This document shows positions 21,452 through 33,264 of a stretch of DNA of 64,000 nucleotides, one piece after another (position 1 is the first letter of the stretch; each line of letters starts with the position of its first letter). The translations under genes and the position numbers were made by a program. Source of the DNA: Cymodocea nodosa (Eukaryota > Streptophyta > Magnoliopsida > Alismatales > Cymodoceaceae); contig CM072339.1 in the NCBI GenBank assembly GCA_036874045.1, positions 4,967,501 to 5,031,500 on the forward strand, written 5' to 3'. The notes under the pieces were generated by a model. That model searched no databases and was not told the origin of the DNA. It worked only from the letters and a program-made list of their open reading frames with translations.

Positions 21452-22672
21452 TGTTAGGAATTTTGTTTTTATGATATATACATTATTAACATTTTTAAAT
21501 AAGTCTAAATAATATTCTCTAAGTATATTTCTCTAAGTATAATAGTTAACAGATTATCGGAAAGTTTCATTTTTATGTCGGATAAGTTAAAGATTTCCGA
21601 AGAGTTAGATTTTCGATAGTTAAACTTTCGAATAGTTAACGTTTCATTTTTGTCGAATAGTTTATGTTAAAAACTTGTATAGTTAAGTTATCTACACGTG
21701 TGTTTTTAATGTTTTAAGTTGTCACGTGTTTTCCATGTGCGTTCGGTAATGAAAATCAAATAGTTAGATAACTATTCGAGTTTTTATACGCATGGATAGA
21801 TAACTGGTCGAGTTTTATAAAATGACTAACGAACAGATAAGTTTGCTATGTTTAGTCATGTGTTTTGCAGGTGCAAAAACTCGAAGAGTTACAGATAAGT
21901 GTTTGAGTTTTTACAGGACTTAAAGGATAAGTGTTCGACTAAATCGAAGACTTAGAAGATATTCTACAAGACTCTAGGAAGATAAAAGTCTCGATGTATC
22001 TACGAGTGGAGATTATGGAAATTCAAAATGATTGTGGAGAAAGTGGAAACTCAAAAAGGTAGTAATTTGGATTAAAGAAAAAATTAGTACGTGGATTATG
22101 GATTATTGATTATGGATTAAGTGGATGAACATACTGAACGTGAAAGACAATAGAGTTCGATTACTAATAGAGAGTACAAGCTACATTACAACAGAGGATC
22201 CCAATCTCAAAAACCAAGTCTGAATATTCAATTTGGATCCCTAACTGAAAAGTTAAGTTTGAATATTCTTATTCTGAAAAATTCTCCAACATCAGAAGAA
22301 GTTTGAAATTCCAAGCAATTTCAAAAAAAGAGCTGCAAACACAAGAAGTCTGGAAATTCGACAACTAGAGAAGAAGAGATACAGAAGCTAAGAAAAGAGA
22401 AAGAAAGAAGCTGTGTGCATAAAGACCAGGTTTTATACAATTCAAAATTAGTTTTGAAAAAGAGCTTTGTTTTTCTATTTGAATTGTATATCGAAAATTA
22501 CTGTATCAAAACCTTCAAGAAGGGAATTGAGCTAAAAAGATATTGTAAATTCTATTTTCAAATAAAGAATAGAATTTCATTTATAAGTGTTTTGTGCTCT
22601 TGTTTTATCTGCTAGTATTTAATTATTAAAGACACAATTCACCTCCCCTCTTATGATACAGACGATCCTACA
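21452..22672 (+). repeat. Copia A2 3' LTR
   Basis: TGTTAGGAATTTTG to GATCCTACA, about 1.22 kb, closely similar to 3885-5065. The TSD TTAGT follows at 22673-22677, after which the interrupted B LTR resumes. Confidence 0.9.
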
Positions 22673-23635
22673 TTAGTAACAAAACGGAGTTAGTTTGTTG
22701 AGTTAGCATAACACCATGAAGTTGGTTCGTTGAGTTAGCATAACACCATAGACTTATTTCATTGAGTTAGTATAACACCACAAACTTAGTTCATTGAGTT
22801 AGCTACAGTTAGTGTCATGTGATTTGGCACATGATGAACTCGTTGAATTAGATAAGTTAAGTTATAAATATACTTGTTTTACTCGTTTAGTTAACATTAA
22901 CACAATGACTTGTTATTACACTTGATGAAAAATTTTGGATGAGAAAGTTTATTTTGTAGGAAATTTTTTAGAGATCTAGGATTTATGATTAGAGAAAATT
23001 CGAAAGGAAAATGTGGGTCAGAACTTGTGTATTTTGATGAAGGAAAATGAGAAGACATGAAGAGTGGAAAGCTGATAGTGATTGAATGTGGAAGATATGC
23101 ATGAAGTGAATATATAATATAAAAGCATAGAATTCTCGTTGATCAATTATCCCTATACACCAAACGAAATATATTTTTAGGGATCAAAAACACCTCTTTG
23201 GGGAAAAGCTCTTAGATGGAAGAAGATTCAATTAAGTAGAGAAAGTCAGATTTATGTCACTAAAGATCTAAAGTATTAGAAGAAAGAAAATTCAATGAAA
23301 TAGAGAAAGTCAGATATTTGTCACTAAAGAATTGCAAAAGAAGAAGAAGAAGAAGAAGAAGAAAAATCTCAAATAGGGAGAAATGTTTTAAATTCCGCAA
23401 ATTAGTTTTCTCTATTTGTAGTTATGAAATTGATTAGATGAAACATGGTATCATTATATAATTGCATCTACAATTTCTGAGGAGAATTGAATTGTATATT
23501 GTAATTGAAACCTTGAATAAAATGATTTGATTAAAACAGTGTCTCGACTTGTTTTTAATATTGAAGTTTCAATTATAGTCAAATATGTTGGAAAACACAA
23601 TTTACCCCCGTCTTGTGTAACCATTCGATCCTACA
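22673..23635 (+). repeat. Copia B1 5' LTR, right part
   Basis: It matches 33920-34887 and ends CGATCCTACA at 23635. About 22690-22800 is a tandem array of about 32 bases per unit (GTTCGTTGAGTTAGCATAAC with ACCAC spacers). A GAA microsatellite (about 23338-23362) and a polyadenylation-like AATAAAATG follow. Confidence 0.9.
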
Positions 23636-23637
23636 AG

Positions 23638-23650
23638 TGATATCAGAGCT
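23638..23650 (+). promoter_or_regulatory. Primer-binding site of B1
   Basis: TGATATCAGAGCT, two bases after the LTR end, is a one-base variant of the initiator Met tRNA-complementary TGGTATCAGAGC. Confidence 0.85.
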
Positions 23651-23833
23651 AGTTAATAATCTTTAATATAAAGTCAATATCAACTTAATTAATATCAGAT
23701 CTTATTTTGCCTTCCTTGTTTTTAAACAGAAATTGATATCTGAGCATACATTTAACTTTCTTGATTTTAGGCTCATGTTGTTTTAAAGTTTTAAATTGTT
23801 TAAAATCAAATAGGTTGAAAAATCTTAGGTAAT

Positions 23834-25865
23834 ATGGTTGTTGGAAATGGTAATTTTTCTTTATATGAAGGTCAAAATCTCAATCATCTTCCTCTATTTG
23901 ATGGAATACATTTTGAATATTGGAAATATAGGATGACAGTCTTTCTTCAAATTATAGATCACAAGTTATGGTTCATGATTTCTAAACCATATACTCCATT
24001 AACTACTCTTTATAATACTTGGATAATTACTGAAAAAGAAAATGAACCTCTGAATGCTAAAGACTTAAATATCTTATTTTATGCATTGAGTTATGAACAG
24101 TTCAGTAAAGTGTCGGCATATAAATTTGCTTATGAGGTGTGTCATGCGTTAGAAGTTTCTTATGAAGGTACTTCTTAAGTTAAAGAGAGTAAGATTAGTA
24201 TGTTAATTCATAGGTATGAATTCTTTAAGATGCATGAAGATGAAAGTATTTCTGAGTTGTTTTCCAAATTCTTAGATATTAGAAACTCTTTAAAATGCTT
24301 TGGAAAGAACTTTGAATATAAGGATTTGGTGAGAAAAATTCTCAGATCCCTAAGTTCCAAGTGGTCTTAGAAAGTGACATCAATTGAGGAATCACGAGAC
24401 TTAAATGTTTATACTATAAATGAACTTATAGGAAATTTAACTACTTATGAAGTTCAATTATAACTGCAAGAAACCTAGACATCTTTCTCTAGATTGTCCT
24501 ATAAGGAAAAATGAAAAGCAAAGTATGACAAATTAGAAGAAGACGGCTCAGAAAACTCAGATAAAGTTTTATAAGAAAAAGGCTTTGAAGGTCACTTGGG
24601 ATGATATGTGAGAAGAGTTTAAATCTAAGGAACAATCATCAAAATCTTCACATACAGAAGATGTAGAAGAGTTAGAAGACGTTGTTCATGTGTGCTTCAT
24701 GGTAGATGAGTTTGAGGTAATTTCTGATCTTGAAAGTCATTCAAATTTTAACTTTGATGAATTATTATGTGCTTATCATGCATTATTACAAAAACTTAAA
24801 GTTTGTAAACTGGAAAATAAGAATATTAGAAACTCTTTGTCTATTTTGGAAGAAGAAAAGTGTTTCTTGTTAACTACTTTTTAGAAATTTAAATGTGATA
24901 ATGAAAATCATGCTAGGTATTTGCATAAATTTAGATTTAATGAATGTATCTTGCATGAACAAATATAGAATATAAATGTTGAAAAATTAAAGATAAAATT
25001 TGAAAATGAAAAATTGAGAAACAATATGAATGAGCTTGAGTTAGAGATTGATAGATTAAAAATGAAAGAGCTAGATTTGAATTCCACCATTGAGAAATGA
25101 AATTTAAGTCAAACTAAGTTAGACAAATTAACTAGTACCCCTACGGTGTCATATAAATTTGGCTTAGGATTTGATTATCTTGAATACCTTGAATCTCAAG
25201 CCAGCAAAGGATTTATTAGTTGCAGTTCAAGTAAATTTAAGACTAAAATTCCTTTTATCATGAAACAAGATAATAAATATGTAAAAGTAGATACTTCAAG
25301 GGATGAATCATGTAGTAATAATATAAACCAATGTGATTTATCTAAATGTACTTCTAACATAACTATCAATGTTTCTAAAAATCTTGTTTCTTGTTCTAGA
25401 AATTTAGTTACTAATGTTTCTAAAATTTCAGACAATTGTAGTAAACTAAAAATTCAGAAACCTGGGCATGAAATTCAAAACACTAGTATTAGACCAATTA
25501 TTGGTTCTATATGTTCTTTATCTAAAAATTCATGTGAAGAAAAAGATTTTGTATGTATTGAAAATTTAAATACTAGTACAAAATTCTAGTATGAACTTAC
25601 TGAAATGCATGAGCTTGACCAAAATAAATTAACATCTGATAAAAATCAGTTTGATCTTGGTTATACTACATTTGAAAATAAATAGAATGTTTATAAGAGC
25701 AATAATTCTATAAGTGAGTATGAAGCAAATGATAAATCAATAGTACTTACAACCAATAAGAATGTAAATGAAAATGTTAAGTTGTTTTTAAACAAAAAGA
25801 AGAAATATGCTTTTAATGAAGTTGGTCCTTAAAGACATTGGGTACCAAGAAATAATTCTTCTTAA
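23834..25865 (+). pseudogene. gag: Copia B1 gag, decayed
   Basis: Starts MVVGNGNFSLYEGQNL at 23834, with the copia gag domain (FDGIHFEYWKYRM, NAKDLNILFYALSYEQF) open to a stop at 24176-24178 and continuing in frame. Stops at 24368-24370, 24461-24463, 24609-24611 and 24966-24968 are also present at the same places in B2. The zinc knuckle is damaged: NCKKPRHLSLDC follows a stop and lacks its first Cys. The tail is long and coiled-coil-like (ENEKLRNNMNELELEIDRLK), then Ser/Asn-rich, and ends RHWVPRNNSS with TAA at 25863-25865, directly before protease. Confidence 0.85.
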
Positions 25866-28800
25866 TTTGTTTTGCAGGAGGAAATAATATCAAAATGGAT
25901 TTTAGATAGTGGAGCATCAAGTCACATGATCAAACAGAAAAGCTTACTAAAAAATTTTACAAATACCAAGAAAGGAAGTGTAATATTTGGAAACAAAAGC
26001 AAAAATAAAATCATTGGTATGGGCAATGTTCAAATAACTTCTACTTGTGTTATTTCGAATGTACTGTATGTAGAAAACCTAGGATTTAATTTGCTGAGTG
26101 TTATAAAACTAATTGATAATGGATACTATGTATTGTTTGAAGATAATGTATGCAAAATTATTGATAAAATTATAGATGAACTTAAGTTTATTGCTAAAAG
26201 AAAAGGTTTTGTATGTATTTTATCTTTACCTTCTAGTGTAGTTGATTTAAATTCATGTTTGCTAGCTGAACCTAGTGATGCATATCTTTGGCATAGAAGG
26301 ATCAGGCATATAAATATGAAACTATTGCATAAATTGTTTAGAAAAAATTTAGTGAGAGGTTTACCAAAGATTAAATACTCAAAGGATTTCATATGTGATG
26401 CATGTGAGTTAGGGAAACTTTATAAAAACTCTTTTAAATCCAAAGCTGATATATCAAGTAAGAGAGTCTTAGAACTTATACATATGGATTTATTTGGACC
26501 AATAAGAATCATGAGTTTTGGTGGTAAACGGTAAGTGTTTGTTTTAGTAGATGACTTCTCTAGATACACTTGGGTATATTTTCTAGCAACTAAGACAGAA
26601 GTTTTTGAAACTTTTAAAATGTATTACAATCTTGTTCAAAATGAACAAAGTGTCTTTGTTAAAAAACTTAGGAGTGATCATGGTACTGAATTTGAAAATG
26701 ATCAAATGAATAATTACTATAAAGATCATGGCATTGATCATAGATATTCTTTTCCAAGAGCACCGTCTCAAAATAGTGTTGTTGAGAGAAAGAATCGATC
26801 ACTTTAAGAAATGGCCAAAACTATGTTAAATGAACATAATTTACCTTAAAATCTTTGGGCTAAAGTAGTGAATACAACTTGTTATATTATTAATAGAAGT
26901 CACCTAAGACCTATTGTTAATCAAACTCCTTTTGAAATTATGTTTGATAGGGTTTCAAAAATTTCCTTTATGAAACCATTTGGCTATAAGTGTTTTATCC
27001 TTAACACTAAGGATAAAAGGGAATTTCAAGCCAAAGTAGATGAAGGAATTTTTGTAAGATACTCTACTAGAAGTAAAGCCTATAGAGTGTATAATAAGTC
27101 TTCTAGAACCATTGAAGAAACCCTTCATGTAAGCTTCAATGAAAATTCTTTTAGAGAATCTCAATCTAAAGTTGATACTGACGATATGATCAATTTTCCA
27201 AAAGAATTAGAGATCAATAGAGAGATTGAATATTTATTTGAGAAAATTAAAAATATGAACTTAAATGATCAACCTAATAATCAAAGTGATGTACCTTTAG
27301 ATGTTGGTGAGAATATTGAGGAGAATCATAGAAATTGGTGTTATTCTTCATCACATCCCATCACTCAAGTCATTGGTAATATTAATGAGGGAGTGAAAAC
27401 TAGAGCGTCAATAAATTTAAATAGTATGTGTATGTTTGTTAATATGGTGGAACTAAAGAATATAGAAGAAACATTATCTGATAAAAATTGGATAGTAGCA
27501 ATGCAAGATGAACTAAATCAATTCATCAGAAATGATGTTTGGGAATTAGTCTCTCCACTAGAGCATCAGTCCATAATAGGTACAAAGTGGATCTTTAGAA
27601 ACAAAACTAATGAGACTAGTCAAGTTATAAGAAACAAAGCTAGATTAGTTGCACAAAGGTATATACAGGAAGAAGGACTTGATTATGATGAAACTTTTGC
27701 TTCTATGGCTAGGTTAGAAAGTATTAGAATATTATTGGCCTATGCTTGCTATATAGATTTTAAACTATATCAAATGGATGTGAAGAGTGCATTTCTAAAT
27801 GGTTTAATTAATGAAGAAGTTTATGTGAAACAACCACCTGAATTTGAAGATATTAAGAATACTAACTGTATATAAATTGAAGAAAGCCTTATATGGTTTG
27901 AAGCAAGCACCTAGATCGTGGTATGAAAGATTTTCTACTTTTCTTGTAGAACAAGGATATATCATGGGAAAAGTAGACCATACTCTATTTATCAAGAAAA
28001 ATGATAAAGATCATATTGTTGTTCAAATATATGTAGATGATATAATCTTTGGAGCAACTTCTGATAAACTGATAAAAATATTTTCTAAAGAGATGTCTAG
28101 TTAGTTTGAAATGAGTATGATAGGAGAACTTTCATATTTTCTAGGACTTTAAATTAAGCAAATGGATAAAGGTATATTTTTAAATCAAGAAAAATATGTA
28201 GTTGAAATGCTTAAGAAATTTAATTTTAATGATACAAGGATTTGAGAAACTCCTATGAGTACTACTTTAAAGTTAGATATTGATGACATAGGAAAATCAA
28301 TAGATGAAAGAAAATACAGAAGTATGATTGGTTCTTTACTTTATTTGACAGGTAGTAGACCTGATATTATGTTTGCTGTGTGTGCTTATGCTAGATTTCA
28401 ATCTAATTCTAAAGAATCACACTCAATTGCTGTTAAAAGAATATTTAGATATGTACAAGGAACTAAAAATTTCAAACTGTATTATTCTAAGGATAGTTCA
28501 ATAGATCTTATAGGATATATTGATGCTGATTACATAGGATCTAAATCTGATAGAAAGAGTACCAGTGACACATGTCAATTATTAGGAAATAATTTGGTGT
28601 CGTGGTTTAGTAAAAAGCAAAACTGTAGCACTTTCAACCACTGAAGCTAAATATGTTACTATTTCATTGTGTTGCACTCAGATTTTGTGGATAAGGCAAA
28701 CTTTAGAAGATTTTAGATTATCTTATGATACAACTAAGATTTATTGCGATAGTAGTTCTATAATAAATCTTTCCAAAAATCTTGTATTACATTCTAGAGC

Positions 28801-28978
28801 AAAGCATATAGAGGTTAGACATCATTTTCTAAGAGATAATGTAATTAAAGGTAAAATTAAATTAGGATTTGTGTTTGGTAAAAATCAATTAATTGATATA
28901 TTTACAAAACCTCTAGATGAATCTACATTCTACAACATAAGATTAAATTTAGGTATTTGTAGGCTATGTGATGTGTAA
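25866..28978 (+). pseudogene. pol: Copia B1 pol (PR-IN-RT-RH), decayed
   Basis: Protease has KWILDSGASSHM from about 25890. Integrase has WHRRIRHIN and CDACELGK (zinc-binding), HMDLFGP, RSDHGTEFEN and VVERKN (catalytic D, D, E). Reverse transcriptase has KWIFRNK, LYQMDVKSAFLNG, ALYGLKQAPRSWY and YVDDIIFG. RNase H has DADYIGS, AKYV, YCDSSSI and ends DIFTKPLDES. Defects include stops at 26532-26534 (TAT to TAA in GGKRYVF), near 26805 and near 26848, a frameshift near 27870, several stops at 28100-28250 and a one-base shift near 28620. The last stop is at 28976-28978. All domains are present, so B1 derives from a once-autonomous family. Confidence 0.9.
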
Positions 28979-30052
28979 AATGCTTGAACTCCACAAAAGA
29001 TAAATATTGTTGATGATGTTGTTTACCTCATAAATATTATATACTTATCATAAATATCTAAGTAATATCCAAACCACTACATAAGATACTATGCATTTAC
29101 CATAACATTATTGTAGTATCTTATTGATTTTACTTATTTTTCTAAGTTTAATGGTTTTTTCAAAATTTTAAATGGCAATGTTAATGAAAAACATTAAATT
29201 CCTTTGAAATCCTGAAATTTTGATTAAGTGTTTTCTGTGGATCAATGAAAGTGCATATGATCAAGAATGAGTTTGACTTGATTGATTAAACTTGTAGAAT
29301 AATTTATATGTAAATCCTATTAAACTACTACTCAAAAGTATAAGCTTATTGAAATTGATTCATATTTTCAATAAAATCATAGATGTAAAAATTGTATGAG
29401 ATTTGTGTTTTATTGCATCTGTATTAATGAAATACATAAATACTGTGCTTAAAATAAAAAGTACTTACAAAGTGAAAATCTTTGAGAGTTTATTGATTAG
29501 TTTGATCATGAGCCTCTTATACTTAAGCAAATAGATATGTAAGGATTGTTGTCCTGAAATAGGATTCTTTAAATCTAGCAACCTAATGTCCTGATCAGAC
29601 CTAGAATTGTTGACTGAAAGCTTATTTCACAGGTACATTAGAAAGCTCTTGTATGATTCAAGCTTTTCAAACTAACTTTTAAAGAAACTTATCAATATTT
29701 ACTATTTTGAAAAAATAAAAGTTGTTTCATTAATTACGAATATCTTTGAATCAAATATGGTTTCTACTAATATGACTGCTGATTTGTTGAATCAAAATTA
29801 GTACTTTTGAAAATGTTTATTTGAGTTATATTCCTTTATTCTCCTTGAGTTAATTATATTAAGTTTAAAGTTATGTTTTGATTCATATATAGTTGGAGTT
29901 GATTCTGGAAATCATCCTTGATGAATTCAGGATAACAGAATATTTCTAAAAAGAAAATTTGAAGTATAATTATAAGTAACATCTATTTTTATGCAAGTAT
30001 ATTTTGTATGTTATTGAATATATTTGAAGTATATTTGTAGGGGGAGGAATTA
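28979..30052 (+). repeat. 3' module in copia B1 shared with Athila elements
   Basis: Non-coding. From about 29070 it aligns with the minus-strand Athila modules at 7150-6230 and 59920-58940, including TGATTGATTAAACTTGTAGAAT-like, GCATCTGTATTAATGAAATAC-like and GAATTCAGGATAACAGAAT segments. It ends in TGTAGGGGGAGGAATT near 30037-30052, matching the polypurine end of the Athila module. Orientation relative to the element is the same in both superfamilies. Confidence 0.75.
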
Positions 30053-30570
30053 CAATATCAATAACAGATTAATATCATTCAGAATATAGATCTTAGTTAA
30101 TCTGAGTTTAGTCCTCTTAAGATCTTGATGAAATAATTTAATAGACAAACAAACTATTTTAGGTTCATAAAAGGAATATTAGAATAGTTTGCAATGTTCT
30201 CAAGATAATGGTTATTTAAGTTACTTCTAGCTTATATGTTGTTTTCAAAAGCTTTTAGTTGAAAACATCTAAATTTTTTTTTAAGTATACTAATTAGACG
30301 TTATGTTATGTAAGGTAACGTATAAAACTACCTCTAGATAGCATTTTACTCATTAGGTTAGGTAACTCAACGAGTTATGCTTAAATTTTTTGGGTACCTT
30401 GATTGAATAATATTTATTCAATATTCATTTAAAACTCAAACCCGACTAATAGACTCATTAAGTTATTCTACAGAAACCCTATTTTAACACTTATTACATG
30501 AGAACTTAGGTTATCTCATAAACATCTTTCTAAAAATCTTTCTCGCTAGTTCCTATTACAACCTGCGACG
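30053..30570 (+). promoter_or_regulatory. Promoter-like spacer before the B1 accessory ORF
   Basis: No coding. It contains AACTCAACGAGTTATGC near 30365, other GTTA-type motifs and a TATA-like GTATAAAACT near 30330, about 240 bases before the ATG at 30571. The position matches the Athila-U3-like segment of A2, but similarity to the Athila LTR is weak by eye here. Promoter function is an inference. Confidence 0.45.
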
Positions 30571-32819
30571 ATGTTTTCCAAGTTCAACAAAGGGCGTGGC
30601 AGAGGAAAAGGAAGAGGTGGAGGAAATGCCAAAGGCAAAGAAATAGATGTAGATGACATTCCACGTGCATGGTTTAAAAAGATTTTCAAGTTGACAAAAG
30701 GTTAGCTCAAACATATAGCGACTTTTCTTTTTTGAAGAAATACTAGATGAAGTTAGATAAGAACTTCACAATACAGTTGATAGTATACAATATATGGGTA
30801 TAAGAAGTAAATTTGATAGAGAATATTGCATGAAATGTGCGAAGATAGCATTTTTGGAATAATATGCTAAATACTTAGAAAAAGGAGTAGGTTCATCTAA
30901 TAGAATTCCTCAAACACCTATCAATGGAACAAGACTACAATCATTTGAGGAAGAACATGAATTTGCTATACCTATACCTTTGTTTTCAAAAGAAAAACAA
31001 ACAAATATTGTTGTTGATTAAAGAAAAGTTGATAGTCTTTGAAAGACAATAGCTATAGAAAGTGCCTTTGAAGAATTAAAACAGAAAACTTTTATGGAAT
31101 AGATTCAAAAGAAAACAACAACAATAGTAGAAGAACAACTAACTTGTTACAATAGACGAAGAGTCAGAAAAATTGTTTCTAAGGAAACAAATGTTGTTGA
31201 AAAAGAAAAATTAGATGATGATTTAATTCCTAAGGATAATGTATGTCTAGACATTGTACCTTAAAGTGCATCTAACAAGCTCATCAGTTCAGAACACATT
31301 GAAATTGATGAAGATGGTGAGACTTTATTTTCTTTTTCTAGAAAACTTGAAAAGAAATTAGAGAAACAAATAAGTTCAAGTTTTTCGATAGTTTCAAGCC
31401 CTGATGATAAGGAAATTGAACAATCAAAGCATCAGGCAACTGATATTGAATAAGTTATTGCAGATGTACTTGAAAATATTGAGGTAGTAACTAGTTCAAA
31501 GGCTGGATTGTCTAGAGTGGTAGCTATAGAAAAAGATAAGACTCTAGAAGAGCTTAATGCTGATCAACCTATTTTAGAATCTATAGAACTAGAGTCTGAG
31601 AATTCACAACATGTACAAATGGAAATATTTATTAAAGAAAATGCAAAATTACAGATAGATACATAGGCTGATGAATTTATGGAAACTTTGAACTCTGAAT
31701 TTTTTATAGAAACTAAACTTATGAATGTGGTGGATATTGAAAATGTTTCTCATTCTATTGAAGCTGAAAAATCAAGCTTACCTAAGCAGCTTCAAGAAAA
31801 TCTTTTGATAGAGGAATACAATGACATTCATTTTGAAGAAGAGGTTCCTGAAGATGAATTAAATTTTGAATTAAGGTTTTAGGTATCACCTTCTTTGTAT
31901 AGAATACTACAAATTCAAGGAAATTCAATTTATTTTAGATGTGAGGAAGCATTGCAGAAATACAATAATTTGATTTCATGTTAGATTTTGCATGCTCAAC
32001 CAATAAAATTTAGAGGTTTACTGTAAATAAGAGATCTATTTGAGTTTCAAGGCTTAATGCAATTCTTGCTAGTTGGAACAAAATGGAAGCAATATAAAGA
32101 GCTTATTGCAGCTTTTTAAAGCAATCCGGTCAAGAATGACAATATGTTGACCACTCAAATACATCAACAGGAGTTTACTTTATCTCTTGAATTGATTTTT
32201 GAAGTTTTGGGATTAAGAAATGAAGGTATTGTTGTTATTAACAGATTTAACATTGTTAGACAGTTGGAATGGGACATTCAATCTTTATCATAAATTCCAG
32301 ATGTATATACTAAAATGAGATTAATGGAAAATCTGAATGTAGAGGCAAGGTTTATTGTAAATATTGTACATGCCAATTTAGTTCAGAGAGTCGGACATAA
32401 TCTAGAAGTCAACAGAAGTTGTTTATATGCAACTTATGGCCTCGTGAACAGAATTCAAATCAATTGGTTTGATGTTTTCATTTCTCAACTACAGCATATG
32501 AGTTCAAAGCTATTTTTTGGTGATGCTGTATGTTGAATTCTTGCAAACCAATTAACTTTATCCGATTGACCTTCTGAAACTCATGGTATTTTTAGTATCA
32601 AAGATTTGCAAAAATACCAGTCAATGCAACAACAACAACAACAACAACTTGACATACAGAACACCAACCATAATAGCAAAACTATTCAGATCAAGTACAA
32701 CAGCAACACGATCTACCTCTTGACTTAGATGCAGTGTTGAATGACATTAGAATGATTTTAGGCATCTAGGTGATAAAATTTGTAATGCTATTACTGATAT
32801 AATTAGGAGGAATAGATAA
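30571..32819 (+). pseudogene. Accessory ORF of copia B1
   Basis: Unknown function. Starts MFSKFNKGRGRGKGRGGG at 30571, an RGG-like basic tail, then VDDIPRAWFKKIFKLTKG and stops or frame changes to about 31300. From there a long acidic, coiled-coil-like reading is clear (LFSFSRKLEKKLEKQ, an open stretch 31679-31882). The conserved domain follows: IRDLFEFQGLMQFL, SLELIFEVLGLRNEGI, VEARFIVNIVHANLVQRVGH and CLYATYGLVNRIQINWFDVF (32315-32536). A CAA/Gln run lies near 32620-32650 and the tail ends AITDIIRRNR at 32819. It lies between pol and the polypurine tracts, 1.6 kb past the pol stop, so readthrough from pol cannot reach it. Confidence 0.7.
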
Positions 32820-33264
32820 ATGTATTGTCATTTGTTTGTTTACTTGTTTCTGAATACAAAATGTAATGTTTGTATTTATTATTTGATTATTTGAACAATA
32901 CATTTTACTACAAATGATTTCATTCTTATTAATGTTTACAGAAAGTTTAGTTGTAAATGTGTCTTTCGGATTTTTTATTTTGTGTAATCATCTTTTTGAT
33001 TAATGACAAAAAGGGGGAGATGATTATGAGTTTAAATGCATATATTAAAAAGGAGAGATGATTTTGTGGTTATTGATTTCTTTCTGGAAGTTTTACTTCT
33101 GAGAGGTGAATTTTACACAAACAACAGAAATAAGCTTAAGTGAACTTAAGTTAACAAAATTGTTTGTTGAATTAAAACTTAACCCAATGGAGGTGCTTTG
33201 TTGAGTTAAACATATTTCATAATTGGCTTAATATGATTTTTTTCATTATCAAAAGGGGAGAGAT
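32820..33264 (+). promoter_or_regulatory. 3' UTR with repeated polypurine tracts of B1
   Basis: Purine runs AAAAAGGGGGAGAT (about 33008-33021), AAAAAGGAGAGAT (about 33049-33061) and AAAAGGGGAGAGAT (33251-33264) precede the LTR. TAACTCAA-type motifs lie at 33150-33230. No coding sequence. Confidence 0.8.

Larger units (their letters stand above)
14276..22672 (+). mobile_element. Copia A2, inserted in the B1 5' LTR
   Basis: It begins TGTTAGGAATTTTG and ends GATCCTACA, flanked by TCAGT and TTAGT (one mismatch). It holds a truncated 5' LTR fused to gag, a solo B LTR inside gag, the rest of gag, a long non-coding stretch with an Athila-LTR-like segment, an accessory ORF with an internal deletion, two polypurine tracts and a 3' LTR. 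All pol coding is missing, so it is non-autonomous. Confidence 0.85.

Noticed and set aside
23338-23362. GAA microsatellites (also near 17285, 34590, 39408) as functional elements
   Set aside because: Each lies at the same place in B LTRs and looks like ordinary slippage.
30571-32819. Accessory ORF as a true envelope glycoprotein
   Set aside because: I see no signal peptide, membrane anchor or glycoprotein pattern; position alone does not support that call.
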